Part shown: piece by piece, positions 16,926-26,982 of the stretch
How positions within the stretch are numbered: the first letter of the stretch is position 1
Layout: each line of letters starts with the position of its first letter
Assembly: GCF_013155295.1 (NCBI RefSeq)
Contig: NZ_JABJXT010000026.1
Location: 1 to 39,611, forward strand
Origin: Pseudogemmobacter hezensis
GTDB lineage: Bacteria > Pseudomonadota > Alphaproteobacteria > Rhodobacterales > Rhodobacteraceae
Direction: 5' to 3'
Length of the DNA stretch: 39,611 nt
Made by a program: the position numbers and the translations under genes
The notes under the pieces: model-generated
What the model was told of the DNA's origin: nothing
Seen by the model: only the letters and a program-made list of their open reading frames with translations
Databases searched by the model: none

Positions 16926-19553
16926 TTAGTCGAGCATCGACTTCAGCTCATAAAGCAAATTCAGGGCCCCGATCGGCGTCAGCTGGTCGGGGCTTGCTTC
17001 TTTCAGCCGTGCTTCGATCTTGCTTTCTTTTGCAGGTTTCGCTGCGACAGGGGGCGGGGATGATCGGAACAGCGGCAGATCGTCGATCAGCGCGGCCTGT
17101 TTGCTGCCCTGACGGTCGCCCTGTTCCAGCGCCTCAAGCACGCATTTCGCGCGTTCGATCACCGAGGGCGGCAGGCCCGCAAGGCGGGCAACCTGAACGC
17201 CATAGCTGCGATCAGCCGCGCCGCGCTTTACCTCATGCAGGAAAATCACGTCGCCTTCCCATTCGCGCACCGTAACCGTGGCGTTCTCGACACCGTCCAG
17301 CTTGGCCGAAAGCTGGGTCATTTCGTGGTAATGGGTGGCAAACAGCGCCCGGCAGCGATTGACCTCATGCAGATGCTCCAGCGTGGCCCAGGCGATGGAA
17401 AGCCCGTCCCAGGTGGCCGTGCCGCGGCCGATTTCGTCCAGGATCACCAGGGCACGGTCATCGGCCTGGTTCAGAATGGCGGCGGTTTCGACCATCTCGA
17501 CCATAAAGGTCGAACGTCCCCGCGCCAGATCGTCCGAGGCCCCAACACGGCTGAAAAGCTGGCTGACCAGCCCGATATGCGCGGCGCGTGCGGGAACAAA
17601 GCTGCCGGCCTGCGCCAGCAGCGCGATCAGCGCGTTCTGGCGCAGGAATGTCGATTTGCCGGCCATGTTCGGGCCGGTCAGCAGCCAGATCGCGGGCGAG
17701 TTCCCGGTGGTCAGATCGCAGTCATTGGCGACGAAACTCTGCCCGCCCTGGCGGCGCAGCGCACGTTCAACCACCGGGTGGCGGCCAGCGGTGATCATGA
17801 AGGCGCGGCTTTGATCAACCTTCGGCTGGGTCCAGTCCCCCTCGGCGCTGAGATCGGCGAAAGCGGCACAAAGGTCAATCTCAGCCAGGGCGCGGGCGGC
17901 CAGACCAATGGGGCCCGACCAGTCAAGAATCGCGCGTTTCAGGCCTTCATAGTGACGTTTTTCAAGTTCCAGCGCGTGGTTGGAAGAGTTCAGGATCCGG
18001 GTTTCCAGATCGGAAAGCGCAACGGTGGTAAAGCGCACCTGGCCCGCCGTTGTCTGGCGATGGATGAACAGATCGGGATGGGCGCGAAGTTTGTCCTCAT
18101 GGGTGGTGGTAACTTCAATAAAATAGCCCAAGACGTTGTTATGCTTGATTTTCAGCGCCGCAACGCCGGTATGTTCGGCATATTGCGCCTGCATAGAGGC
18201 GATGACGCCCCGGCCCTCGTCGCGCAGCTGGCGGGTCTCGTCCAGATCGCTGTCAAAGCCGCTGGCGATAAAGCCGCCGTCGCGGGCCAGCAAAGGCGGC
18301 TCTGCCACCAGCGCCTGATCCAGCAGATCGACCAGCGCATCATGACCCGTCAGTGCCCGGGCCGCCTCTGACAACAGTTCAGGGGCCGTTTGCAGCCGCT
18401 CGGCCAGGGTCAGGGCCTGGGTCAGCCCGGCGCGGATCGCGGTCAGATCGCGCGGGCCGCCCCGGTCCAGCGCCAGGCGCGAAAGGGCCCGATCCATGTC
18501 GGGAACGCCGCGCAAAGCGCTGCGCAGATCTTCCCGAAAACGGCTCTGTTCCAGCAGAAACTGCAAAGATTCGTGGCGTGAACTGATCACGGTAAGGTCG
18601 CAGGACGGGGATGAAAGCCGCCGTTCCAGCAACCTTGCGCCGGGGGCGGTGATGGTGCGGTCGATAGCCGCCAGCAAAGAGCCTTCGCGCCCGCCAGACA
18701 GGGCCTGGGTGATTTCCAGATTCCGCCGTGTCGAGGCGTCGATCTGCATCGCGCCGCCGGGGATCTCTTTCACGGGGGGGCGCAACAGCGGCAGGTTGCC
18801 GCGCTGCGTCAGATCCAGATAATCCAAAAGCCCGCCCATCGCGGCAATCTCGACCCGGGAAAAAGCGCCGAAGGCCTCAAGCGAGCCGACCTGCCAAAGG
18901 GCGCAAAGCCGCTTTTCCGCACCTGCGGAATCGAAACTGGCGCGGGCAAGTGGCGTCAGCGCCGTGCCGGAATCAGTCACCAGGCCTGCAGTTTCGGCCT
19001 CTTCCCCCTCTGGGATCAGCAGTTCGCGGGGCGAAAGCCGCGCAAGTTCCGGGCCAAGGCGCGGCAGTGGGCAGGGCATCACCCGAAACTCGCCTGTCGA
19101 GATATCGGCCCAGGCCAAAGCCGCCTCATCCCGCATAGCGACCCAGGCGGCCAGATAATTGTGGCGGCGGGCTTCAAGCAGCGAATCCTCGGTCAGGGTG
19201 CCGGGCGTCACCAGCCGCACCACGTCACGTTTGACCACCGATTTAGAGCCGCGCTTCTTCGCCTCGGCCGGGTCTTCCAGTTGTTCGGCGATGGCCACGC
19301 GAAAGCCTTTGCGGATCAGCGTCAGCAGATAGCCCTCAGCGGCGTGAAACGGCACGCCGCACATCGCAATCGGCTCGCCCTTGTGCATGCCGCGCTTTGT
19401 CAGCGCGATATCCAGCGCCTCGGATGCGGCAAGCGCATCATCGAAAAACATCTCGTAAAAGTCGCCCATCCGGTAAAACAGCAAAGCGCCCGGATTCTGC
19501 GCCTTGATTTCCAGATATTGCGCCATCATCGGCGTGACGGTTTCTTCAGACAT
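16926..19553 (-). CDS. mutS: DNA mismatch repair protein MutS
   Basis: MutS recognises base mismatches and small loops and starts mismatch repair with MutL. The mismatch-binding domain has [15 protein letters not shown], the conserved Phe-x-Glu element, near residue 20-35. The ATPase domain near the C-terminus has Walker [11 protein letters not shown], Walker B with [21 protein letters not shown], and [14 protein letters not shown]-type sequence (here [11 protein letters not shown]). A short C-terminal tail of [19 protein letters not shown] is the usual dimer/tetramer region. Length is 875 residues, as expected. It diverges from maeB across 128 bp and converges on grpE. Confidence 0.97.
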   Translation of the reverse strand: MSEETVTPMMAQYLEIKAQNPGALLFYRMGDFYEMFFDDALAASEALDIALTKRGMHKGEPIAMCGVPFHAAEGYLLTLIRKGFRVAIAEQLEDPAEAKKRGSKSVVKRDVVRLVTPGTLTEDSLLEARRHNYLAAWVAMRDEAALAWADISTGEFRVMPCPLPRLGPELARLSPRELLIPEGEEAETAGLVTDSGTALTPLARASFDSAGAEKRLCALWQVGSLEAFGAFSRVEIAAMGGLLDYLDLTQRGNLPLLRPPVKEIPGGAMQIDASTRRNLEITQALSGGREGSLLAAIDRTITAPGARLLERRLSSPSCDLTVISSRHESLQFLLEQSRFREDLRSALRGVPDMDRALSRLALDRGGPRDLTAIRAGLTQALTLAERLQTAPELLSEAARALTGHDALVDLLDQALVAEPPLLARDGGFIASGFDSDLDETRQLRDEGRGVIASMQAQYAEHTGVAALKIKHNNVLGYFIEVTTTHEDKLRAHPDLFIHRQTTAGQVRFTTVALSDLETRILNSSNHALELEKRHYEGLKRAILDWSGPIGLAARALAEIDLCAAFADLSAEGDWTQPKVDQSRAFMITAGRHPVVERALRRQGGQSFVANDCDLTTGNSPAIWLLTGPNMAGKSTFLRQNALIALLAQAGSFVPARAAHIGLVSQLFSRVGASDDLARGRSTFMVEMVETAAILNQADDRALVILDEIGRGTATWDGLSIAWATLEHLHEVNRCRALFATHYHEMTQLSAKLDGVENATVTVREWEGDVIFLHEVKRGAADRSYGVQVARLAGLPPSVIERAKCVLEALEQGDRQGSKQAALIDDLPLFRSSPPPVAAKPAKESKIEARLKEASPDQLTPIGALNLLYELKSMLD

Positions 19554-19681
19554 GGTTCCCCCGCAGCTCTGGCGCGACCCTACAAAAACGCGGGGGCGGC
19601 GAAAAGGTCATCATCCGGTCTTTTCATTTCGTGCGCAAAAGGGCATGGATTGGCAACTTTAATTCGCAACATGGCCCACCG

Positions 19682-21937
19682 ATGACCCGTTCCAGAACCA
19701 CGCCCGAAGAAGCGCTTGCCTATCATTTTGAGCCGCGCCCGGGAAAATATGAGATCACAGCCTCAAAGCCGATGGCCACGCAGCGCGATCTGTCGCTGGC
19801 TTACAGCCCGGGCGTGGCCGTGCCCGTGCAGGCGATCGCGGATGCGCCTGAGACGGCATATGATTACACCGTGAAGGGCAATATGGTCGCGGTGATCTCG
19901 AACGGGACGGCCATTCTGGGCATGGGGAACCTGGGCGCGCTGGCGTCGAAGCCGGTGATGGAAGGGAAGGCGGTTCTCTTCAAGCGCTTCGCCGATGTGA
20001 ATGCGATTGATATCGAGCTGGACACCGAGGACGCCGATGAGATCATCAAGGCGGTAAAGCTGATGTCGCCCACCTTCGGCGGGATCAACCTGGAAGATAT
20101 CAAGGCGCCGGAATGCTTTATCATCGAGCAGCGGCTGAAAGAGATCTGCGATATTCCGGTGTTCCATGACGATCAGCATGGCACGGCGGTGATCTGCGCG
20201 GCGGGGCTGATCAACGCGCTGGAGATTTCGGGCAAGCAGATCCAGGACGTGAAAATCGTGCTGAACGGGGCAGGGGCGGCGGGCATCGCCTGTCTGGAGC
20301 TGTTGAAGAGCATGGGCGCGCGGCATGAGAATTGCATCATGTGCGACACCAAGGGTGTGATCTACCAGGGCCGGACTGAGGGCATGAACCAGTGGAAATC
20401 GGCCCATGCGGTGAGGACCGATGCCCGCAGCCTGGAAGAGGCGATGGTTGGTGCGGATGTGTTCCTGGGTGTCTCGGCCAGGGGCGCGGTGACGCCTGCG
20501 ATGGTCGCCAGCATGGCGGAAAACCCGGTGATTTTCGCCATGGCGAACCCCGATCCCGAGATCACACCGGAAGAGGCGCATGCGGTTCGCGCCGATGCGA
20601 TCGTGGCGACGGGGCGCTCGGACTATCCGAACCAGGTCAATAACGTGCTGGGCTTTCCCTATCTGTTCCGGGGGGCGCTGGATATCCACGCCCGCGCGAT
20701 CAATGATGAGATGAAGATCGCCTGTGCCCAGGCGCTGGCGAAACTGGCGCGGGAAGATGTGCCCGATGAGGTCGCCATGGCCTATGGGCGCAAGCTGTCC
20801 TTCGGGCGCGATTACATCATCCCGACGCCCTTTGACCCGCGTCTGATCTATGTGGTGCCGCCCGCCGTGGCGAAGGCGGGGATGGATACCGGCGTTGCGC
20901 GGCGGCCCATTATCGACATGAAGGCCTATGAGGCCAGCCTGAAGGCGCGGATGGATCCGACCGCCTCGATTTTGCAGGGGTTGCATGCGCGGGCGCGGCA
21001 GGCCCAGGCGCGGATGATCTTCGCTGAGGGTGATGACCCGCGTGTTTTGCGGGCCGCTGTCGCCTGGCAGCGTTCCGGCCTTGGCAAATCGCTGGTGGTT
21101 GGCCGCGAGACTGACGTCCGTGAGAAGCTGGAAGCGGCGGGCCTGGGCGACGCGGTGCGCGAGCTGGAGGTGGTCAATGCTGCCAATTCGCGCCATCTCG
21201 ATCAGTATAAAGACTTTCTTTACAAACGCCTGCAACGCCAGGGTCATGACCGCCAGGATATCCATCGGGTCGCGGCGCGGGATCGGCATGTCTTTGCCTC
21301 GCTGATGCTGGCGCATGGGCATGGCGACGGGCTGGTAACGGGGGCGACCCGCAAATCAGCGCATGTTCTGTCGCTGATCAACAACGTGTTCGATGCCAAA
21401 GCAGTTGATGGCGCGGTGGGGGTGACGGCGCTTTTGCACAAGGGACGCATCATCTTCATCACCGATACCCTGGTGCATGAATGGCCGGATGAGGAAGATC
21501 TGGCGACGATTGCCACCCGGGCCGCGGGCGTTGCCCGTTCAATGGGGGTGGATCCGCGGGTGGCATTTGTCAGTTTTTCAACCTTTGGCTATCCGGTGTC
21601 AGAGCGGGCGACCAAGATGCACCGCGCAGTTGATGTGCTGGATCGGCGCGGCGTCGATTTCGAATATGATGGCGAGATGACCGTCGATGTGGCGCTGAAC
21701 AAGGACCAGATGGCGGCCTATCCTTTCTGCCGTCTGACCGGCCCGGCGAATATCCTGGTGGTGCCCGCACGGCATTCGGCCTCGATCTCGGTCAAGCTGA
21801 TGCAGGAAATGGCGGGCGCCACGGTGATCGGGCCGATCCTTTCGGGGGTGAACAAGCCGATCCAGATCTGTTCCACCTCGGCCACCGTCAACGACATCCT
21901 GAATATGGCGGTCATGGCGGCCTGCAAGGTGGGGTGA
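19682..21937 (+). CDS. maeB: NADP-dependent malic enzyme with C-terminal phosphotransacetylase domain
   Basis: MaeB oxidatively decarboxylates malate to pyruvate with NADP. The first about 430 residues form the malic enzyme (SLAYSPGVAVPVQAI, PVFHDDQHGTAVI, LNGAGAAGIACLELL, and FAMANPDPEITPEEA). The rest is a phosphotransacetylase-like domain (GLHARARQAQARMIFAEGDDPRVLRAA ... PANILVVPARHSASISVKLMQEM), which in this family is regulatory rather than a working acetyltransferase. Length is 751 residues from ATG 19682; an upstream in-frame start at 19631 has no homology. Its stop overlaps the next ATG (TGATG). Confidence 0.95.
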   Translation: MTRSRTTPEEALAYHFEPRPGKYEITASKPMATQRDLSLAYSPGVAVPVQAIADAPETAYDYTVKGNMVAVISNGTAILGMGNLGALASKPVMEGKAVLFKRFADVNAIDIELDTEDADEIIKAVKLMSPTFGGINLEDIKAPECFIIEQRLKEICDIPVFHDDQHGTAVICAAGLINALEISGKQIQDVKIVLNGAGAAGIACLELLKSMGARHENCIMCDTKGVIYQGRTEGMNQWKSAHAVRTDARSLEEAMVGADVFLGVSARGAVTPAMVASMAENPVIFAMANPDPEITPEEAHAVRADAIVATGRSDYPNQVNNVLGFPYLFRGALDIHARAINDEMKIACAQALAKLAREDVPDEVAMAYGRKLSFGRDYIIPTPFDPRLIYVVPPAVAKAGMDTGVARRPIIDMKAYEASLKARMDPTASILQGLHARARQAQARMIFAEGDDPRVLRAAVAWQRSGLGKSLVVGRETDVREKLEAAGLGDAVRELEVVNAANSRHLDQYKDFLYKRLQRQGHDRQDIHRVAARDRHVFASLMLAHGHGDGLVTGATRKSAHVLSLINNVFDAKAVDGAVGVTALLHKGRIIFITDTLVHEWPDEEDLATIATRAAGVARSMGVDPRVAFVSFSTFGYPVSERATKMHRAVDVLDRRGVDFEYDGEMTVDVALNKDQMAAYPFCRLTGPANILVVPARHSASISVKLMQEMAGATVIGPILSGVNKPIQICSTSATVNDILNMAVMAACKVG

Positions 21938-22851
21938 TGGCGGTCGATTTAGAAACGGCTCTGGCAGAGGCGTTGCCAGAGCTGCAGCACCTTCGGCGCA
22001 AGGTCTGGTTCAGGGTTGCCGGACTGGCTTTCGGGGCCTTCACGCTGATCTGGCTTTTGACGGATGAGCTGACCAGGTTCAGCCCTGGTGTGCCGGCTGT
22101 GCTGATGCTTCTCTTTGCTTTTATCGGCAGCGCCAGCCACTGGCTACGGCTGAAAAATGAGGCGGTTCTTTTACCAGCAGTCGGATCCGTCTTTGGGCTA
22201 ACGCATCGAAAAAGAGATCTGAACTTTGTCGTCGACATTCCCCACCAGGTGCTGCCTGAGCAGGGCTGTCTGCGTCAAACGGACGATGTTTTCGCCGGAG
22301 AGGTCGCGGGCCACCACCTGCGCTTCGCCGAGATACGGACCGGGCGCAATAACTCTTCGCCGACCCATGGTGCGAACACCGTCTTCAAAGGCCTGGTGAT
22401 TGATCTGAGCCTCGCCGGGCAGTCTCTGCCGCTGCTGGTTGTCAATAAACACTACGTGAAGCAGGGGCAGGAAAGCGGGATTGCAACTGTCGGCCTTGCC
22501 CTGTGCGAAAGCCACAGTCATTTTGGGGCGGAATACGGTCTCTGGGCCCTGGGGCAAGAACGCGAAGGCGAACGCCGCGATTTCCTGCGCAGGATTGTTG
22601 AGCTTGGCCCAAATATTTTCGGCACGCGGGCGTTTCTGGTTTCGGCCCTGCTGCGTGATCAGCGACTTTGGGTTTCGCTCAGCTATCGCCGCAACCTGTT
22701 CAGCGCGAGCGGGCTTTTCGCCGGACAGAAACGGATGATGGCGGATCTGCGTCAGGCGGCAAAAGAGATCGGCCTGGTGCTGCGCTTTGCCACTGAACTG
22801 CTGAAGGCAGAGCGGGGCCTTTCCGGTCCCGCCCTGCAAGTGGCATCTTAG
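21937..22851 (+). CDS. DUF3137 family membrane protein
   Basis: A 304-residue protein of unknown function that resembles DUF3137 proteins. The first 20 residues are an acidic/leucine helix; two membrane segments lie at about 26-42 and 52-68, and the remaining about 235 residues are soluble, with [17 protein letters not shown] and [11 protein letters not shown], typical of this family's pattern 'FxGxl'. It begins at the ATG overlapping the maeB stop by one base, so the two are probably translationally coupled, and it ends 3 bases inside convergent argG. Nothing in the sequence links it to malate metabolism. The family call is by recall of pattern. Confidence 0.72.
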   Translation: MAVDLETALAEALPELQHLRRKVWFRVAGLAFGAFTLIWLLTDELTRFSPGVPAVLMLLFAFIGSASHWLRLKNEAVLLPAVGSVFGLTHRKRDLNFVVDIPHQVLPEQGCLRQTDDVFAGEVAGHHLRFAEIRTGRNNSSPTHGANTVFKGLVIDLSLAGQSLPLLVVNKHYVKQGQESGIATVGLALCESHSHFGAEYGLWALGQEREGERRDFLRRIVELGPNIFGTRAFLVSALLRDQRLWVSLSYRRNLFSASGLFAGQKRMMADLRQAAKEIGLVLRFATELLKAERGLSGPALQVAS

Positions 22852-24080
22852 CCTTTGTTTGCGACGCGCGCGTTGCGGGTGGCGATCAGGCGCAGGCGCA
22901 GCGCGTTCAGGCGGATGAAGCCCGCTGCGTCTTTCTGATCGTAAGCGCCGGCGTCTTCCTCAAAGGTCACGTGCTTTTCAGAGTAAAGCGAGTGATCGGA
23001 CCAGCGTGCCACGGTGCGCGCCACGCCTTTGTAAAGCTTCAGCTTCACAGTGCCGGTGACATGCTCTTGCGTCTTGTCGATCAGGGCCTGCAGGGCCTCA
23101 CGCTCGGGCGAGAACCAGAAGCCGTTATAGATCAGCTCGGCATAGCGCGGCATGATGCTGTCTTTCAGGTGGCCCGCGCCAGAATCCAGCGTGATCTGCT
23201 CGATGCCGCGATGGGCCTCCAGCAGGATGGTGCCGCCGGGGGTCTCATAGACGCCGCGCGACTTCATGCCGACGAAACGGTTTTCGACGAAATCCAGCAG
23301 ACCGATGCCATGCTTGCCGCCCAGCTCATTCAGGCGGGTCAGGATGGTGGCGGGCGAAAGGGCCTCACCATTGATCGAGACGGCATCGCCGCGCTCGAAG
23401 CCGATTTCGATGAATTCGGGCGTATTCGGCGCATCTTCGACCGCGACGATACGCTGAGCCACGTAATCCGGGGCTTCTTCGGCCGGGTTTTCGAGGATCT
23501 TGCCCTCAGACGAGGTGTGCAAGAGGTTCGCATCGACCGAGAAGGGGGCCTCGCCGCGCTTGTCTTTGGCGATCGGGATCTGGTTCTTTTCGGCAAATTC
23601 CAGCAGGCTGGTGCGCGAGGACAGGTTCCATTCCCGCCAGGGCGCGATCACCCGGATCGAGGGATCCAGCGCCGCGACGCCCAGCTCGAACCGGACCTGA
23701 TCATTGCCCTTGCCGGTTGCGCCATGGGCGGTTGCATCGGCGCCGGTCGCCTGCGCGATCTCGACCAGGTGCTTTGCGATCAGCGGACGCGCGATCGAGG
23801 TGCCCAGCAGATAGAGCCCCTCATAGACCGCATTGGCGCGGAACATCGGGAAAACGAAGTCGCGCACAAATTCCTCGCGCAGGTCGAGGATGTGGATATT
23901 CTCTGGCTTGATCCCCAGCAAAAGCGCCTTTTGGCGTGCGGGTTCAAGCTCTTCGCCCTGGCCCAGATCGGCGGTGAAGGTCACCACCTCGCAGCCGTAT
24001 TCGGTCTGCAGCCATTTGAGGATGATCGAAGTGTCGAGGCCGCCCGAATAGGCAAGCACGACTTTGCTGGGCTTTTTCAT
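22848..24080 (-). CDS. argG: argininosuccinate synthase
   Basis: ArgG joins citrulline and aspartate with ATP to form argininosuccinate in arginine synthesis. The ATP pyrophosphatase motif [18 protein letters not shown] is at residues 7-24, followed by [41 protein letters not shown] and [20 protein letters not shown], all conserved ArgG blocks. Length is 410 residues. The ATG at 24080 gives the usual N-terminus (MKKPSKVV); an 85-residue upstream open extension has no homology. It converges on and overlaps the DUF3137 gene by 3 bases. The 135 bp before it are shared with the divergent membrane protein. Confidence 0.96.
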   Translation of the reverse strand: MKKPSKVVLAYSGGLDTSIILKWLQTEYGCEVVTFTADLGQGEELEPARQKALLLGIKPENIHILDLREEFVRDFVFPMFRANAVYEGLYLLGTSIARPLIAKHLVEIAQATGADATAHGATGKGNDQVRFELGVAALDPSIRVIAPWREWNLSSRTSLLEFAEKNQIPIAKDKRGEAPFSVDANLLHTSSEGKILENPAEEAPDYVAQRIVAVEDAPNTPEFIEIGFERGDAVSINGEALSPATILTRLNELGGKHGIGLLDFVENRFVGMKSRGVYETPGGTILLEAHRGIEQITLDSGAGHLKDSIMPRYAELIYNGFWFSPEREALQALIDKTQEHVTGTVKLKLYKGVARTVARWSDHSLYSEKHVTFEEDAGAYDQKDAAGFIRLNALRLRLIATRNARVANKG

Positions 24081-24215
24081 GGGAAGGCTCCATCGCCGGT
24101 TTCGCCCGCGATTACCGGGAAACCTGATAAAGGGCAAGTCAGGCGGCAATGTGATTGACAGGACTGCAGCAAGAGTGCCCCTGTCATACATGATTTTTTG
24201 TTGGAAAGGTGCCTC

Positions 24216-25019
24216 ATGGTCTGGCGTATTTTTGTTCACTCGGTTCGTCAGGTTTTTGGCAATCTTCCCGGGGTTCTGCGGGTCTCGGCGGTGCTGATGA
24301 TTATTCAGATCGCGGCGCAGCTCTACTTTTTCCACTCAAATCCGGAGCTGGCGATGCTGGGCATGGATCCGGACAGCGTCGATCTGGATGCGGCGTTCGA
24401 CACCCTTATGAGTGCCAACTACTTCATTGTGATCCTGGTGCAGTCGGTCTGCTATCTGTGGATAATGGTCGGCTGGCATCGCTATGTGCTGCTGAACGAG
24501 ACTGCTTCATTCGTTCCGACATTCCGGCCTGGTCGGATGGTTGTCTATTTCGGCGTCTCTTTGATGTATGTGGTTTTGACGCTTATTCTGGCGGCGCTCA
24601 TGTATCTCATACTCAGGCTTAGCGCGCCGATACTGGCCTCGATCATCGGAAATATCAGCATGAATTCCGCCATGATGTTAGGCATCATTCTGATAGTTCT
24701 GGCTTTTTTGCCCGTGCTTGTTGTGATGATGCGGCTTTCGGTCGGCCTGCCAGGTGTCGCATTGGGGGCTGGTGTTTCCCCCTTCATCGGCTGGGAGGCG
24801 ACGAAGGGGCGCAGCATGACCATCGTTGGACTGATCGTGATGCTTGGCGGCCTTGGCTACCTTGAAGGGGCGATCAGCACTGCCTTGTTTGGAGACGATA
24901 TCTTCAGCCCCCAGGCCCTGCTGGTTGGCGCCGTTCTGAACTGGGTTACCGTGATGCTGAGCGCGTCGGTTCTGACCACGCTTTATGGTGTCTTTGTTGA
25001 ACGGCGCGAGCTGGTCTGA
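24216..25019 (+). CDS. hypothetical six-helix integral membrane protein
   Basis: I do not recognise a named family. The 267-residue protein shows about six hydrophobic segments near 20-39, 66-86, 108-133, 152-173, 201-218 and 236-260, a short acidic loop at 48-62, and the motif [11 protein letters not shown] after the second segment, which recurs in uncharacterised membrane proteins of related bacteria. ATG 24216 is preceded by GGAAAGGTG. It is divergent from argG and lies 37 bases before ilvA on the same strand. A TGACAGG/CCTGTCA inverted repeat followed by six T's (24156-24198) sits in its leader. Confidence 0.75.
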   Translation: MVWRIFVHSVRQVFGNLPGVLRVSAVLMIIQIAAQLYFFHSNPELAMLGMDPDSVDLDAAFDTLMSANYFIVILVQSVCYLWIMVGWHRYVLLNETASFVPTFRPGRMVVYFGVSLMYVVLTLILAALMYLILRLSAPILASIIGNISMNSAMMLGIILIVLAFLPVLVVMMRLSVGLPGVALGAGVSPFIGWEATKGRSMTIVGLIVMLGGLGYLEGAISTALFGDDIFSPQALLVGAVLNWVTVMLSASVLTTLYGVFVERRELV

Positions 25020-25056
25020 TCTTGCACAAAGCGGCAAATCGGTTCATGCCCATGGC

Positions 25057-26304
25057 ATGACCGGATTTGCCCTCGCCGCCAGAGCCGCCACGCGCGAATT
25101 GCGCCAGCTGTTCCCCGAAACCCCGCTGCTGCGCAACGAGCATCTCTCGTCGCGTTATGGTGCCGATATCTGGCTGAAGCGTGAGGATCTGACGCCGGTG
25201 CGCAGCTATAAGCTGCGCGGTGCCTTTAACGCGATGCGCAAGATCCGGGCGGAAAAGCCCGATCAGATGAATTTCGTCTGCGCCAGCGCGGGAAATCACG
25301 CGCAGGGGGTGGCCTTTGCCTGTCGCCATTTCGCGGTGAACGGCACCATCTTTATGCCGGTGACCACGCCGCAGCAAAAAATCGACAAGACCCGGACCTT
25401 TGGCGGCCCGAATGTCGAAATCGTTCTGACCGGCGACTATTTTGACCAGACGCTTGCAGCGGCTCAGGCCTTTTGTGCTGAACGCGGGGCGCATTTTCTG
25501 GCGCCATTTGACGATCCCGATGTGATCGAGGGGCAGGCCAGCGTCGGTGTCGAGCTTTTGGAGCAGTTGGGCCGCATGCCCGATCTGGTGATTTTGCCGG
25601 TTGGCGGGGGCGGCCTGGCGGCGGGTGTGACCACCTATCTGAACGAGGTCTCGCCCCAGACCGCATTTCGCTATGTCGAGCCGCTTGGCGGCGCCTGCCT
25701 TGCCGAGGCGGTTCGCCATGGCGGGCCGCAAAAACTGGCCAAAGTGAACAGCTTCGTAGATGGGGCCGCGGTTGCGAGGCTGGGGCAGCTGACCTGGGAG
25801 CGGCTGAAACATGTCCAGCCCGGGCAGGTCTTGCTGGCGCCCGAGGATCGCGTCTGCATCACAATGCTTGAGATGCTGAATGTCGAAGGCATCGTGCTGG
25901 AGCCGGCAGGCGCGCTTTCGATTGATGTTTTGCCCGAGCTGGCGGATGAAATTCGCGGTAAAACCGTGGTCTGCGTTACTTCGGGCAGCAATTTTGACTT
26001 TGAGCGCCTGCCCGAGGTCAAAGAGCGTGCCCAAAGATATGCCGGAATGAAGAAGTACTTCATCCTGCGCATGCCGCAGAGGCCAGGTGCCCTGCGCGAG
26101 TTTCTGTCGATGCTTGGGCCTGATGACGACGTTACCCGTTTTGAGTATATGAAGAAATCGGCGCGGAATTTTGGCTCGATCCTGATAGGGATTGAGACAA
26201 AGGCGCCCGATGGCTTTGCTGCCTTTACGGGGCGGATGGATGAGGCGGGCTTCTCCTATCGTGACATCACCGATGATGATGCGCTGGCCGAGTTCCTGAT
26301 CTGA
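25057..26304 (+). CDS. ilvA: threonine ammonia-lyase (threonine deaminase)
   Basis: IlvA converts threonine to 2-oxobutanoate and ammonia, the first step to isoleucine. The PLP lysine lies in VRSYKLRGAFNAM (around residue 45), ASAGNHAQGVA is the fold-type II phosphate site, and VGGGGLAAGV is the glycine loop. After about residue 330 a regulatory ACT-like domain follows (YFILRMPQRPGALREFLSML). Length is 415 residues. The start is ATG 25057; its ribosome site is weak, and coupling to the upstream membrane gene is possible. The short ACT-like tail resembles catabolic/short IlvA forms in Alphaproteobacteria; feedback by isoleucine cannot be judged from sequence. Confidence 0.93.
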   Translation: MTGFALAARAATRELRQLFPETPLLRNEHLSSRYGADIWLKREDLTPVRSYKLRGAFNAMRKIRAEKPDQMNFVCASAGNHAQGVAFACRHFAVNGTIFMPVTTPQQKIDKTRTFGGPNVEIVLTGDYFDQTLAAAQAFCAERGAHFLAPFDDPDVIEGQASVGVELLEQLGRMPDLVILPVGGGGLAAGVTTYLNEVSPQTAFRYVEPLGGACLAEAVRHGGPQKLAKVNSFVDGAAVARLGQLTWERLKHVQPGQVLLAPEDRVCITMLEMLNVEGIVLEPAGALSIDVLPELADEIRGKTVVCVTSGSNFDFERLPEVKERAQRYAGMKKYFILRMPQRPGALREFLSMLGPDDDVTRFEYMKKSARNFGSILIGIETKAPDGFAAFTGRMDEAGFSYRDITDDDALAEFLI

Positions 26305-26350
26305 TCGCCGGGGCTTCGTGCCGCTGGGTTTGCCTTGCGCTTCTCTGCGC

Positions 26351-26791
26351 TCATGTCTCCGGCCCGCCGTCGAGCGCGGCCTGAAAAGCCTGTTTCGATG
26401 CCTCATAAACGGCGATGAATGCGCGTGGTTCAAGCGGAACGACGCGGCCACAGGCATTGCAGCGCTCGGCATCCTGGCAAAGCTCTGCCAGGGTTGCGAG
26501 ACCCAGATTTAGGGCACACCCCTTAAGAGAGTGCAGATCTGCGGCCAGATCGGGCCCGGCCCGCGCCTTAGAAATGCGGCCGATGATGACATCGGTTTCC
26601 TCAAGAAAAAGACGGACGATGATGGCGAGATCCTCATCCCCGATCTCCTCAAGCAATTCCTGCATTCGGGCCAGGTCGATCAGGTGGTCGTAATCAGGCA
26701 CGGATTCGCACGCGGTGTGACAAGGCGAAGGGGGCGCGGCCGTCGATGCGGCGGCTATATTCGTGCCAGAAGCTGAAAGGGTCAGATCCAT
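26351..26791 (-). CDS. Hpt domain (histidine phosphotransfer) protein
   Basis: A 146-residue single-domain phosphorelay protein. The Hpt motif LHSLKGCALNLGL places the phospho-accepting histidine at His87, with the following lysine and glycine as usual. A low-complexity N-terminus of about 30 residues (serine/alanine-rich) precedes a helical bundle (MQELLEEIGDEDLAIIVRLFLEE). The start ATG 26791 has AGGACGA upstream. It diverges from a receiver-PP2C gene across 191 bp, which suggests that it may hand phosphate to that receiver. No kinase is encoded in the window. Confidence 0.85.
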   Translation of the reverse strand: MDLTLSASGTNIAAASTAAPPSPCHTACESVPDYDHLIDLARMQELLEEIGDEDLAIIVRLFLEETDVIIGRISKARAGPDLAADLHSLKGCALNLGLATLAELCQDAERCNACGRVVPLEPRAFIAVYEASKQAFQAALDGGPET

Positions 26792-26982
26792 CGGGTCGTC
26801 CTGTTGACGCTGCGTCGGCTGCGGTTCCGAACAGTCTGGACCTGTGGGCCTTAATATAAGGTAACCGACGGCAAAAAAGCATCCGGCCCTCGCCGTGGGT
26901 CGCGCGGAATTTTTTCGCCCGTCTGTTCACCGGGGATTAACCCCTAAGCGCGAAAGCTGACCCATGGCAGCCAGGGTGCGAC

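Noticed and set aside
19763-21322. 519-codon open frame on the minus strand
   Set aside because: Antisense to maeB, arginine/histidine-rich, no domain.
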